Below, piece by piece: positions 44,852-52,544 of a stretch of 64,000 bases of DNA. The notes beneath the pieces were generated by a model that was given only the letters and a program-made list of their open reading frames with translations, ran no database searches and was not told the origin of the DNA. Position 1 is the first letter of the stretch. Each line of letters opens with the position of its first letter. The DNA is from Ectopseudomonas chengduensis (GTDB taxonomy: Bacteria > Pseudomonadota > Gammaproteobacteria > Pseudomonadales > Pseudomonadaceae): contig NZ_FMZQ01000003.1 in NCBI RefSeq assembly GCF_900102635.1, forward strand, positions 62,001-126,000, given 5' to 3'. The position numbers and the translations under genes are program-made.

Positions 44852-45243
44852 GTGGTGTGTTCCTCGATGGTGAATTTTGGGTGCAACCTTCCCGGCATCC
44901 TCAGCGGAGGGCGCCTGGCGACTGGTGGGGGATAGGACGAGCAGGTTGGAGCGGACCAATTCCCGACAGAGATATAGGTGGTTCACTGGTCCATTTGGGA
45001 TGCATCTTTCAATGCAGCCTTGGGAGCGTTATGTCAGGGGTGGTCGTGGAGGGCGGTAGTAGCGCAGCTGCTGTCGGCTTTCCGAAGAGGCCGACCAAGG
45101 AAAAAGACCAAGGAGGACGGACAGAGGTGGGTAGTCCTTAGTCCATCCTCACTTCATTGTTAATGGTCAGGCTTTCCTTGTTCAGACAGTTGATGCGCGA
45201 CTGCCCTGCAAGCATCTTTCTGGGGTATGGCTACTGTCTGAGG
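44852..45243. other. Gap of 392 bases inside the element
   Basis: No gene is well supported. One short leftward frame (45215 to 45138) could encode 25 residues starting MLAGQSRINCLNKESL with a weak ribosome site. The rest may be a leader for RNase HI. No clear hairpin terminator was seen. Confidence 0.4.
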
Positions 45244-45963
45244 TCAGAGGCATAGCCGATCAAGTTCGGCGTCGGGCTTGACGGTTGGGGCATCGTTTGC
45301 TGCTGGTCGTTGGGCCATATGGCCGAGTCGTCCTTGAAGTAGTTCAGCAGTCTCAGCGTGCCGTTGGCACTTGATCTCGACAGGTTCGGGGGACGCTTGC
45401 TTGAACGCAAGGCTGACCAGCTCCGTGAAAGCGTGTTTCCTGGATGCACTCGGGAAGAGGGACATGAACTCGGAGACATACTCCTGGGCTCGGTCGTGGA
45501 GGTATCCGGCCATGCTGACCAGCGTATCGTTGGCAGCAACGGGGGCCTGTCGAGGAAGCCACTCGGGAATGAACAACGCTTCTTTGCCTTTGGCAGAGGC
45601 TGCTTTCGTGACCTGCTTCTTCAGGTACTGATACTGGGAGTCCGTCATGTCGAGCATCCACGTCCGCCTATCGCGGTCCAGGCGAAGACCATACAATTCA
45701 CGCAAGACCGGCCACATCTCAGAGCGACGTACCCCGCCTGGTCGTGTGCTCAACTTCACCAACTCGGCAATGGCAGCGGCGCGTGTCATTGTTACCTGAT
45801 GCTCAAGAACCAGTGGATTGTCATCCTTGGTCTCCTTCACTTCTTGCTTGATCTTGCGTATCTGGCGTCGGGAGAGTTTGGTCTGCTCCTCAATGGCGCG
45901 TTCGGAGGCTTTGGTCTGCAGTAGCTGGATGACCTGCTGCTTCTGGCTATCGGTCGGCCTCAT
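45244..45963 (-). CDS. Hypothetical protein with N-terminal helix-turn-helix-like region
   Basis: A 239-residue protein. Residues 1-42 (SQKQQVIQLLQTKASERAIEE, then QTKLSRRQIRKIKQEV) look like a resolvase/Hin-type helix-turn-helix. The rest is helical with no family I can name. It overlaps the small gene upstream by four bases (45960-45963), so the two are coupled. Likely a regulator or replication accessory of the element (inference). Confidence 0.65.
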   Translation of the reverse strand: MRPTDSQKQQVIQLLQTKASERAIEEQTKLSRRQIRKIKQEVKETKDDNPLVLEHQVTMTRAAAIAELVKLSTRPGGVRRSEMWPVLRELYGLRLDRDRRTWMLDMTDSQYQYLKKQVTKAASAKGKEALFIPEWLPRQAPVAANDTLVSMAGYLHDRAQEYVSEFMSLFPSASRKHAFTELVSLAFKQASPEPVEIKCQRHAETAELLQGRLGHMAQRPAANDAPTVKPDAELDRLCL

Positions 45964-46244
45964 TGTGCTCGCCTCCCGGTCTCCAGGATGGACGTGGCAT
46001 TGGGCCGTCTGACGATGGGACCGAGGGCGAGCCAGCGAGGCTCCTCACGGTCGCTCCGGGCCAAGTCCAGGAGGTCGTCATCCTCCCAGGACAAGCCCGC
46101 TGTAAGGGCCAGCTCCATGGCTTCAGCCAGGCGTGTGTCGCGGCACTTCTTCTTGCCCAAGGCGCAGGCCAGGGTGGTCAGTCGGTCGATGTGGTCAGGG
46201 CGCAGGTGCAGGTTCAACCGCACCAGCTTGGGGGTGGTGTTCAT
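45960..46244 (-). CDS. Small basic/acidic hypothetical protein, possible ribbon-helix-helix
   Basis: A 94-residue protein beginning MNTTPKLVRLNLHLRPDHID. The beta-strand-like LVRLNLHL followed by helices RLTTLACALGKKK resembles ribbon-helix-helix copy-control or antitoxin proteins, but the match is not firm. It is the first gene of a leftward pair and lies just downstream of the tandem repeats at 46398-46522, which might be its operator. Confidence 0.6.
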   Translation of the reverse strand: MNTTPKLVRLNLHLRPDHIDRLTTLACALGKKKCRDTRLAEAMELALTAGLSWEDDDLLDLARSDREEPRWLALGPIVRRPNATSILETGRRAQ

Positions 46245-46397
46245 TGGATCGAAGTCCTTAGTGATAGAGCGAACGCAAGCGCCCCGCCTGGAGGGCTCCG
46301 GGCAGGGTGTGTTGTGGTCGTCGTTGATGGGAGGTGTAGTGGAGGGCGCTCTCCAGCCGTTGGAGTGAGGAGCGATGCGCCCAGGTTTACTATGTAT

Positions 46398-46522
46398 GGC
46401 CGTAAATCAAAATCGACTTACTGCAGGCCTTTGCGCTGGTTGTTCATTGGGGTGGCCGTAAATGGCCAGGAGGGGCTGCAGGGGCTGTGGCTGGTTGTCC
46501 AATGGGGGGGCCGTAAAAGGCC
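46398..46522. repeat. Tandem repeats with GGCCGTAAA every 55-56 bases
   Basis: GGCCGTAAA occurs at 46398-46406, 46454-46462 and 46509-46517. The last two belong to 47-bp units (46421-46467 and 46476-46522) that agree at 37 of 47 positions and share CTGCAGG, CTGGTTGT and GGCCGTAAANGGCC. The whole gap 46245-46624 holds no gene. The repeats may be iterons of an origin or operators for the flanking regulators. Confidence 0.65.
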
Positions 46523-46624
46523 TGCACGAGCACCGTGAGGGTGGCCCAGGTCGACGGTGGTCATTGGCCAGGCGCTCGTCGTGGCCTGCTCCTAGAGCCG
46601 CCTGGCTTGCTGCTGGAGTGGCGC

Positions 46625-47203
46625 TCAGGCCTCGACCGGGTGTGCCCTACAGGCCCGCTTCACGGTGGCCGTAGAGACGCCCCAGTGGTCGGCAGTGGCC
46701 TGTATGCTGGCGCCGTTCTCCTTCCTCCAGGAGGCGATAGCCGCGTCGTCGTGCTGCTTGGGGGCGCCCAGCTTGCGACCGTCCTGCCTGGCCTTCTCGA
46801 TCCCCGCCATTTGCCTGGCCTTGATGTTCTCCCGCTCCAGCTCGGCGACCCCGGCCAGTAGGGTGAGCATGAGCTTGCCAGTGGGCATTGATAGGTCGAA
46901 GCCTTCACGCATGGATACGACGGTGACGCCCTTGGCCTTCAGTGCCTCGACTGTCTCCAGGACGTCGATGGTGTTGCGCCCCAGGCGGTCGATGGCTGCG
47001 ACGATGACGGTGTCGCCCTTCCTGGCGAAGGTGAACAACGCCTTGAATCCTGTCCGCTCCAGCGCCTTGGTGGTGCCGCTGGTGGCCTCGTCGGTGAACC
47101 ATCCATCGTCGCTGACCTTGTAGCGTTGCCCGATGGCGTGGCGCTGAGCCTCGACTGACTGGCCGTCGCTACTGACGCGGGTATAGGCGAGGATGGTGGT
47201 CAT
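46625..47203 (-). CDS. Serine recombinase (resolvase/invertase family)
   Basis: A 192-residue small serine recombinase. The N-terminal TTILAYTRVSSDGQSVEAQR carries the nucleophile S11; further catalytic residues lie in AIDRLGRNTIDVLETV. A long E-helix (LLAGVAELERENIKARQ) and a C-terminal helix-turn-helix (ADHWGVSTATVKRACRAHP) follow. ATG 47203 has GGAG upstream; ATG 47227 is possible. It is probably a multimer resolver for the circular form of the element (inference). Confidence 0.92.
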   Translation of the reverse strand: MTTILAYTRVSSDGQSVEAQRHAIGQRYKVSDDGWFTDEATSGTTKALERTGFKALFTFARKGDTVIVAAIDRLGRNTIDVLETVEALKAKGVTVVSMREGFDLSMPTGKLMLTLLAGVAELERENIKARQMAGIEKARQDGRKLGAPKQHDDAAIASWRKENGASIQATADHWGVSTATVKRACRAHPVEA

Positions 47204-47540
47204 GGTGCTGGGCTCCGACTGGCTCATAAGGTAGGCTCTCAATCTGCCTTGTGGCTCATTGAAAGTCAACACAATTGAGCCAATCTGCAGGGCTCATTCC
47301 GCCGTGTCGTCGTGAGGTCGCCGGGCTTGGGTCATAAGGTGTACTTCCTGAGCCATCCTCATACCGCCTTCGCGCCGGACAGCAACGTCCTGACGCCGAC
47401 TCTAGAAGGTAGACTTGAACGACGCTTTGACCGTCAATTGCATAGATAGACCAGCCCCCAGGGGGGGAAGTCTGTAAACCACTTTATATTCAAGGCCGAA
47501 CAAATTTTTTCTTTTCAACTTGCCGCCACACGGAGTGCAG
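47204..47540. other. Gap of 337 bases upstream of the resolvase, with a possible res site
   Basis: No gene. TGGCTCA (47252-47258) and TGAGCCA (47276-47282) form an inverted repeat spanning 31 bp around an AT-rich centre, the form of a serine-resolvase binding subsite. Further GGCTCAT motifs lie at 47221 and 47291. Resolvase sites normally lie just upstream of the resolvase gene. Confidence 0.45.
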
Positions 47541-48374
47541 ATGCACACGGAGAACGCAACATGCCCAAACCCCGCACTGGTCGAATTACTCCAAGAGCAA
47601 CTTGAACTGCTACGAGTAGCCCTGTTCGTAGCTACGCAGGGGCCTGCTGAAATGGCAGGAACGCAGTTGCATTGCTCTTTGGAACCCTCCGTCGTCAGCG
47701 CGTCGCAGCCGATAGCAATGTGCGCGGGACAGTCGGTGAGTACGATCCTGCGTTGCCTTGACTGGCGCGGCATTCCAGTAAGAGACCTGTATCCGATTGC
47801 AAGAAGCGCAGTGGAGTCGTTCATCAACGCAGCCTTCCTGGTCTCTCAGGACAACGCCACGTCTGAGCGGGCACTTCGATACGTGAAGTTCGGGTACTGG
47901 AAGCAGCACAACCGAAACGTTGGCGAAGGGCTCTTCAGTCTGAAGCTTTCCTCCAGTGGCTTGCCTGCGGGCTCCACGCCAGCAGAGTTCGAGGAGTTCA
48001 CAGGGAAGGGTCAAGATACCTGGACGAAACTGTCTCTTCCCAGCCGAATCAATCGCGTGGGCCAAGCTGCGGGCAGAAAAGCCGGCAGTCGGCTTCTTGC
48101 CGCTTACGCATTGATCTACTCCGTATCCTCCGAAGTCATCCACGGCTCCCCGTTCGGGGTCAGTTACTTCTACTCTGCCAGGGCACCTGCTTCAGTTGAA
48201 GAGTTTCAAAAAGCTACCGTTCACCAGGTCGAGGACATACTCGTTGCCGTGGCACACGCGGCGGCGGGCTACCTCTCCACGTTTTTCACCTATCAAAGCA
48301 TGGAAGTCGCTGTGGCGGCCGAGCAAGACATCTTCAACAAGCTAATGGCCATCGAAGGAGTAGATCCTCAATAG
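47541..48374 (+). CDS. Hypothetical cargo protein, DUF5677-like
   Basis: A 277-residue mostly helical protein. The central IARSAVESFINAAFLVSQDN with RALRYVKFGYWKQ resembles DUF5677-type proteins, which have a conserved Arg/Glu helix pair and a late His-containing helix (here SSEVIHGSPFG). Function is unknown. ATG 47541 has GGAG upstream; a TTG at 47520 is less likely. Codon use is less GC-biased than in the chromosomal genes. It faces the GNAT gene convergently. Confidence 0.65.
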   Translation: MHTENATCPNPALVELLQEQLELLRVALFVATQGPAEMAGTQLHCSLEPSVVSASQPIAMCAGQSVSTILRCLDWRGIPVRDLYPIARSAVESFINAAFLVSQDNATSERALRYVKFGYWKQHNRNVGEGLFSLKLSSSGLPAGSTPAEFEEFTGKGQDTWTKLSLPSRINRVGQAAGRKAGSRLLAAYALIYSVSSEVIHGSPFGVSYFYSARAPASVEEFQKATVHQVEDILVAVAHAAAGYLSTFFTYQSMEVAVAAEQDIFNKLMAIEGVDPQ

Positions 48375-48478
48375 ACTCCCCTTCGGACGAAGCTGTCGTA
48401 CAATCCCCGCCCTCACACGCAGCTAGAGCCCAAAGGGCGTGGGGCTTGAGGTTTTCACGGGTGTCTCGGCGGTTCGGT

Positions 48479-48928
48479 TCACCGCCGGCCGTGGCGCAGG
48501 TTGCTCATGACGGTGCTGACAGGCGCCAATAGATTTTTCCCTTCTCCGTATCGCACGAAGCCGAACCGGGCCCCGAAGGCCGTGGCGTCAGGGTTCGCCT
48601 GCTCTACGCCGATGTGGGTGTAGGGGACTTCGTCGGCAACCTCGACGAGAAACTGCATTAGTGCTCTGCCGTGGCCTTGCCGCTGGTTCGTGAAGCCAAT
48701 CCTCGACACCACCAGCGTGTCGCTGTTCCATCCGTGCATGGAAGGGGGCGTGACCCGGAAGTAGAGGTCGTACTTGGCTGTCCGTGCATCCACGCTGCAG
48801 CGGGAGATTCCAAGGCGTACTCCTGGTCGTTTGTACCCGAACTGAACCTGTAGGTACTCCGTCAACAACGCGGCGAAAGCACGGGTTCTCTCATTGGCGG
48901 CTTTCAGCATCTCTTCATCGTTGGGCAT
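48479..48928 (-). CDS. GNAT family acetyltransferase-like protein
   Basis: A 149-residue protein. The acetyl-CoA motif A is present as SRIGFTNQRQGHGRALMQFL, followed by a second GNAT-like strand-helix (THIGVEQANPDATAFGARFGF). The N-terminal 60 residues are less conserved. The acceptor is unknown. It is an element-borne gene near the right end. GNAT proteins on islands can be toxins or modifying enzymes, but no partner antitoxin is evident. Confidence 0.72.
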   Translation of the reverse strand: MPNDEEMLKAANERTRAFAALLTEYLQVQFGYKRPGVRLGISRCSVDARTAKYDLYFRVTPPSMHGWNSDTLVVSRIGFTNQRQGHGRALMQFLVEVADEVPYTHIGVEQANPDATAFGARFGFVRYGEGKNLLAPVSTVMSNLRHGRR

Positions 48929-48962
48929 GGGGCGGTTCCGGTATCGATTGGCGTGATGGCTG

Positions 48963-49064
48963 TTGTATCAAGCGAAGCCCGATCCTGTCCCGCAAGTGGT
49001 ACAAAAGGGGGGCAAACAGGTGATACAAAGCGCCTTGTAGGCTGACCCAGGCAGTCGCCTACAA
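48963..49064. promoter_or_regulatory. Putative integrase arm sites and inverted repeat, right end
   Basis: TTGTATCA (48963-48970, inverted TGATACAA), TGGTACAA (48997-49004) and TGATACAA (49021-49028) match the left-end motifs. Then TTGTAGGC (49035-49042) and GCCTACAA (49057-49064) form a perfect 8-bp inverted repeat. TTGTAG and TACAAT within it could also form a promoter with a 19-base spacer pointing to ffs copy 2. Confidence 0.5.
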
Positions 49065-49152
49065 TGGCCTCGATTTCCATTTTTCTGCGTGGTCTGGTGA
49101 AGACCGCTTCAGAGGTGGCGCTGACTCATGAAGGCTCTAGAACGGGCTTTTG

Positions 49153-49279
49153 GCAGCGTTATGGTGGCCCTGCCGGTCCCCTCGCAACGATTACCCGTCA
49201 ACCTGGTCAGGCCCGGAAGGGAGCAGCCACAGCGGGAACATTGTGTGCCGGGGTGTGGCTGGTAGGGTCCACCTCCAGT
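49153..49279 (+). repeat. Right att repeat (covers whole ffs copy 2)
   Basis: A direct repeat of 41935-42061 with two substitutions. It is followed by the chromosomal sequence that leads to the DUF3509-like genes and dnaX. Confidence 0.85.
49161..49275 (+). ncRNA. ffs: Signal recognition particle RNA (4.5S), copy 2
   Basis: A second complete SRP RNA sequence with the same terminal stem and GGAA-capped apical hairpin. Against copy 1 it has C for T at 49199 and A for G at 49264. The latter falls next to the 3' GGGTCCACC strand of the closing stem. It has lost the chromosomal promoter region, so expression would depend on element sequence upstream. Confidence 0.9.
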
Positions 49280-49351
49280 TTCCAAGCCCTTGCATCCTTC
49301 TATCTCAATATCTTCAGCGTCTATCTGGCGGTTTTTTGCTGTGCGCAATAA

Positions 49352-49378
49352 AAAGCCCGCGCTTTGGGCGCGGGCTTT
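49352..49378. terminator. Rho-independent terminator after ffs
   Basis: AAAGCCCGCG (49352-49361) pairs with CGCGGGCTTT (49369-49378) around a seven-base loop. A-rich and T-rich flanks on both sides allow it to work for ffs (+) and for the leftward gene at 49394. Confidence 0.8.
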
Positions 49379-49393
49379 CGGCTGTTTGCAGGC

Positions 49394-49681
49394 TCAGGCG
49401 ATGCGGTAATTCAACACGCTGTCCTGTTCCTTGAGCGTCTTGCGCAGATCGGCTGGGATATTGCCGGCGCGTACGGCCAGTTCCAGGCGGATTTCTTCCA
49501 GGCTTTGGGCGAAGGCATTCTGGTCGTTGATCTGTGGCTTGGCCAGGACGCGGCTGTAGACAGTGATGTCGCTCTCGTCGAGCAGGGCGAGGATGATGCT
49601 GCCGTCCGGGCGCGGTGAGCTGAAGCTGGCACGCAACGGATTGAACAGGTGATCGACGAGCTGTTGGTTGGTGAGTTCCAT
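49394..49681 (-). CDS. Small conserved protein, DUF3509-like
   Basis: A 95-residue protein starting MELTNQQLVDHLFNPLRASF with SPRPDGSIILALLDES, a pattern seen in the Pseudomonas DUF3509 family. Function is unknown. It lies downstream of a related 73-residue gene on the same strand and ends at the ffs terminator. Confidence 0.65.
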   Translation of the reverse strand: MELTNQQLVDHLFNPLRASFSSPRPDGSIILALLDESDITVYSRVLAKPQINDQNAFAQSLEEIRLELAVRAGNIPADLRKTLKEQDSVLNYRIA

Positions 49682-49734
49682 GTCCTACTCCATCCTGAGG
49701 TTGGTCACCTTCGACCTCAGGATGACGACTTAGT

Positions 49735-49956
49735 TCAGGCAGTGAGCGACTGGCGGGTACGCTCGATCACCTGTTGCAGCGATTCGTCGCTGTACTGGCC
49801 TGGGTAGAGACGCTGGCTGTACTGGGCGATACCGGTCTTGTCGACCAGGGTAAAACTGAAGCTGCCCTTGCGCGTTGCCTGAATGCGGCAATCGAACGGT
49901 GCAAAGGCGTGAGTCAGGGTGCTGATGGCTTTCTGAATTTGATATTGAGCATTCAT
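49735..49956 (-). CDS. Small conserved protein, DUF3509-like
   Basis: A 73-residue protein (MNAQYQIQKAISTLTHAFAP, then GSFSFTLVDKTGIAQYSQRL) with the same strand-strand-helix outline as its 95-residue neighbour. The two look like distant duplicates. No function is known to me. Confidence 0.6.
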   Translation of the reverse strand: MNAQYQIQKAISTLTHAFAPFDCRIQATRKGSFSFTLVDKTGIAQYSQRLYPGQYSDESLQQVIERTRQSLTA

Positions 49957-50420
49957 TTTTCTAAGTATTCCTTAAAGCATGTGCGCTTCGTTGCGCGTGG
50001 TGTAGCTCCATGTGGTTGGCCGAAAAACGGCCATAGCATGTCAACCGATCGGAGCTTGATTAGCACGATAAAGTTCCATTGTTACGGTTCTTCGGCGTGG
50101 TCGGTACGTCGGAGGCAGGCAGAGGAACTGCGCCGATAAACGGCGAGTCGGCCTGATCAGTCAGCAGATGGGATCTTGGAGGGCGGCAGCGCAGAGATGC
50201 GCTAGACGTTGAACCGGGAAACCAGCGAGGGGGCGCAAAGGCCTTAATGACTTGCAGCGTGGTACGAACGGCGCGAATACTAATGCTTTGTGCAAGAAAT
50301 GACCAGTGTTATTTCTCAAGTCAGGGCGATGCTGCTCCACACAAGCGGGTGGCGGATGCAATTTGCCGGTTGCTCCGCTAGGATTAGCCCACTTTTGCTT
50401 TCCTCATATGACGGTTTTCC
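49957..50420. other. Gap of 464 bases upstream of dnaX
   Basis: No gene is supported. GGCCG and CGGCC around 50020-50034 form a small hairpin. The stretch must hold the leftward promoter for the DUF3509-like genes and the rightward dnaX promoter, but no strong consensus hexamers stand out. Confidence 0.4.
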
Positions 50421-52496
50421 ATGAGTTATCAGGTTCTTGCACGTAAATGGCGTCCGCGCTCGTTCCGCGAAATGGTCGGCCAGACGCATGTGCTCAAGGC
50501 TCTGATCAACGCCCTGGACAGTCAGCGCCTGCACCATGCCTACCTGTTCACCGGCACCCGTGGTGTGGGCAAGACCACTATTGCGCGGATCATCGCCAAG
50601 TGCCTGAACTGCGAAACCGGCATCAGTTCCACCCCTTGCGGCACCTGTTCGGTCTGTCGGGAAATCGATGAGGGGCGTTTCGTCGACCTGATCGAAGTGG
50701 ACGCCGCCAGCCGCACCAAGGTCGAAGACACCCGTGAGCTGCTCGACAACGTGCAGTACTCGCCAAGTCGGGGTCGCTTCAAGGTCTACCTGATCGACGA
50801 AGTGCACATGCTTTCCACCAGCTCCTTCAACGCCCTGTTGAAGACCCTGGAGGAGCCGCCGCCCCACGTCAAATTCCTCCTCGCCACCACCGACCCACAG
50901 AAGCTGCCGGTTACCGTGCTGTCGCGCTGCCTGCAGTTCTCGCTGAAGAACATGCCGCCGGAGCGAGTGGTCGAGCACCTGACCCACGTATTGACCGCCG
51001 AGAACGTGCCGTTCGAGGACGATGCCCTGTGGCTGCTTGGCCGCGCTGCCGATGGCTCGATGCGCGACGCCATGAGCTTGACCGACCAGGCCATCGCTTT
51101 CGGCGAAGGCAAGGTACTGGCGGCTGACGTGCGTGCCATGCTCGGCACGCTCGATCACGGTCAGGTCTATGGCGTGCTGCATGCGCTGATCGAAGGTGAT
51201 GCGCGGGCACTGATCGAAGCGGTGCGTCATCTGGCCGAGCAGGGGCCGGACTGGAATGGCGTGCTGTCGGAAATGCTCAACGTCCTGCACCGCGTGGCGA
51301 TAGCCCAGGCGCTGCCGGAGGCCGTGGACAATGGCCAGGGCGACCGCGAACGCGTGCTGCAACTGGCCCAGGCGCTGCCGGCCGAAGACGTGCAGTTCTA
51401 CTATCAGATGGGTTTGATCGGGCGTCGTGACTTGCCCCTGGCACCTGAACCGCGCGGCGGCTTCGAGATGGTGCTGCTGCGCATGTTGGCCTTCCGCCCG
51501 GCGGGAGCCGACGACGCGCCCAAGGTCACGCTAAAGCCCTTGGGGATCAGCCAGGCCACTGCTGATTCCCAACAAAACCCAGTGGCCGGCACCGCTATGC
51601 CGGCTCCTGTGGTTTCTGCTCCTGTTATCGCTCCCGTCGCACAGACTCCCGTTGTTACGGCGGTGGTCGAGCCTAGCCCTGTTGTGCCGGCCCCGAGTGT
51701 CACGCCTGTCGTGAGTGAGCCGGTTCAGCCTGTTGAAGTGCCTGTAGCGCCGGCCGCTAATCTGCCCGTCGATCCCGAGCCCGCTGCTCCTGTGGTTGAT
51801 GTGCCGTGGGCAACTGCCAAGGCTGCCGAGCCCGTGGCTGAGCCCGTTCAGCCTGTTGCGCCAGCAGAGCCAGAGGTGAAAACCGCAGAGCCAGTAGTTG
51901 CGCAAGTTGCATCGGTCGAAGTGCCCGCGCCGAGTGAGGTCGCGCCACCGGTAGCCGATGCAGATGGTGGTGAAGATGAGCCACCGCTCGGCGACTACGA
52001 CTATGTGGAAATGGACGCCGAAACCCTGGACTACGATTTCGGCCAAGCCGAAACCGCGGCGCCCGTGGTTGAAGAGCCGTTGCCTGCGGCTAAACCCGCA
52101 ACCGGTCTGGCGGCAGAGTGGCTGTCACTGTTCCCGCAGCTTGGCCTGGGTGGCATGACTGGCAGCATCGCCGCCAACTGCACCCTGATCGAAGCCAATG
52201 GCGATGACTGGCTGCTGCACCTGGACCCGGCGCACAGTGCACTGTTCAATCCGACTCAGCAGCGTCGCCTCAATGACGCGCTGAACCAGCAACAGGGGCG
52301 CAGCATCAAACTGCGTATCGAGCTGTGCAAGCCTGAGCAGGAAACCCCGGCGCAGGCCGCCGCCCGGCGCCGTGCCGACCGCCAGCGCAGCGCCGAGGCG
52401 TCGATCCATGGCGACCCGCTGGTGCAGCAGATGATTCAGCAGTTCGCGGCCAAGGTGCGCGACGACAGCATCGAACCTATCGATATTCCCAGCTAA
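50421..52496 (+). CDS. dnaX: DNA polymerase III tau/gamma subunit
   Basis: A 691-residue clamp-loader subunit. Walker A is GTRGVGKTT (45-53); the zinc cysteines C64, C73, C76 and C79 follow; Walker B is LIDEVHM (124-130); the arginine-finger motif is LSRC. Residues about 370-540 are a Pro/Ala/Val/Glu-rich linker, and the C-terminal part (LAAEWLSLFPQLGLGGMTG onward) is the polymerase-binding tau region. I saw no obvious slippery heptamer for a frameshifted gamma form. It heads dnaX - ebfC - recR. Confidence 0.96.
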   Translation: MSYQVLARKWRPRSFREMVGQTHVLKALINALDSQRLHHAYLFTGTRGVGKTTIARIIAKCLNCETGISSTPCGTCSVCREIDEGRFVDLIEVDAASRTKVEDTRELLDNVQYSPSRGRFKVYLIDEVHMLSTSSFNALLKTLEEPPPHVKFLLATTDPQKLPVTVLSRCLQFSLKNMPPERVVEHLTHVLTAENVPFEDDALWLLGRAADGSMRDAMSLTDQAIAFGEGKVLAADVRAMLGTLDHGQVYGVLHALIEGDARALIEAVRHLAEQGPDWNGVLSEMLNVLHRVAIAQALPEAVDNGQGDRERVLQLAQALPAEDVQFYYQMGLIGRRDLPLAPEPRGGFEMVLLRMLAFRPAGADDAPKVTLKPLGISQATADSQQNPVAGTAMPAPVVSAPVIAPVAQTPVVTAVVEPSPVVPAPSVTPVVSEPVQPVEVPVAPAANLPVDPEPAAPVVDVPWATAKAAEPVAEPVQPVAPAEPEVKTAEPVVAQVASVEVPAPSEVAPPVADADGGEDEPPLGDYDYVEMDAETLDYDFGQAETAAPVVEEPLPAAKPATGLAAEWLSLFPQLGLGGMTGSIAANCTLIEANGDDWLLHLDPAHSALFNPTQQRRLNDALNQQQGRSIKLRIELCKPEQETPAQAAARRRADRQRSAEASIHGDPLVQQMIQQFAAKVRDDSIEPIDIPS

Positions 52497-52544
52497 CCGG
52501 TCGTTTCAACGACTTGTTTAACCCCGAACACCGAGGATACCGAC

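Larger units (their letters stand above)
41935..49279. mobile_element. Integrated genetic element at the SRP RNA gene (about 7.2 kb)
   Basis: Two 127-bp direct repeats (41935-42061 and 49153-49279; 125 of 127 identical) bound a block that includes a tyrosine integrase at its left end, a serine resolvase, an ssDNA-binding protein, RNase HI, two small putative DNA-binding proteins and two cargo genes. Repeat-to-repeat distance is exactly 7,218 bp, the expected circular length. The flanking genes (chemoreceptor; dnaX-ebfC-recR) would be contiguous with a single ffs without it. It has no capsid, terminase or conjugation genes, so it would depend on a helper for transfer. Confidence 0.85.

Noticed and set aside
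42062..49152. Prophage call for the element
   Set aside because: No capsid, portal, terminase, tail or lysis genes are present, so only an integrated element or satellite can be supported.
49064..49351. 95-codon open frame over ffs copy 2
   Set aside because: It reads through the SRP RNA sequence and its flanks; the RNA explains the conservation.
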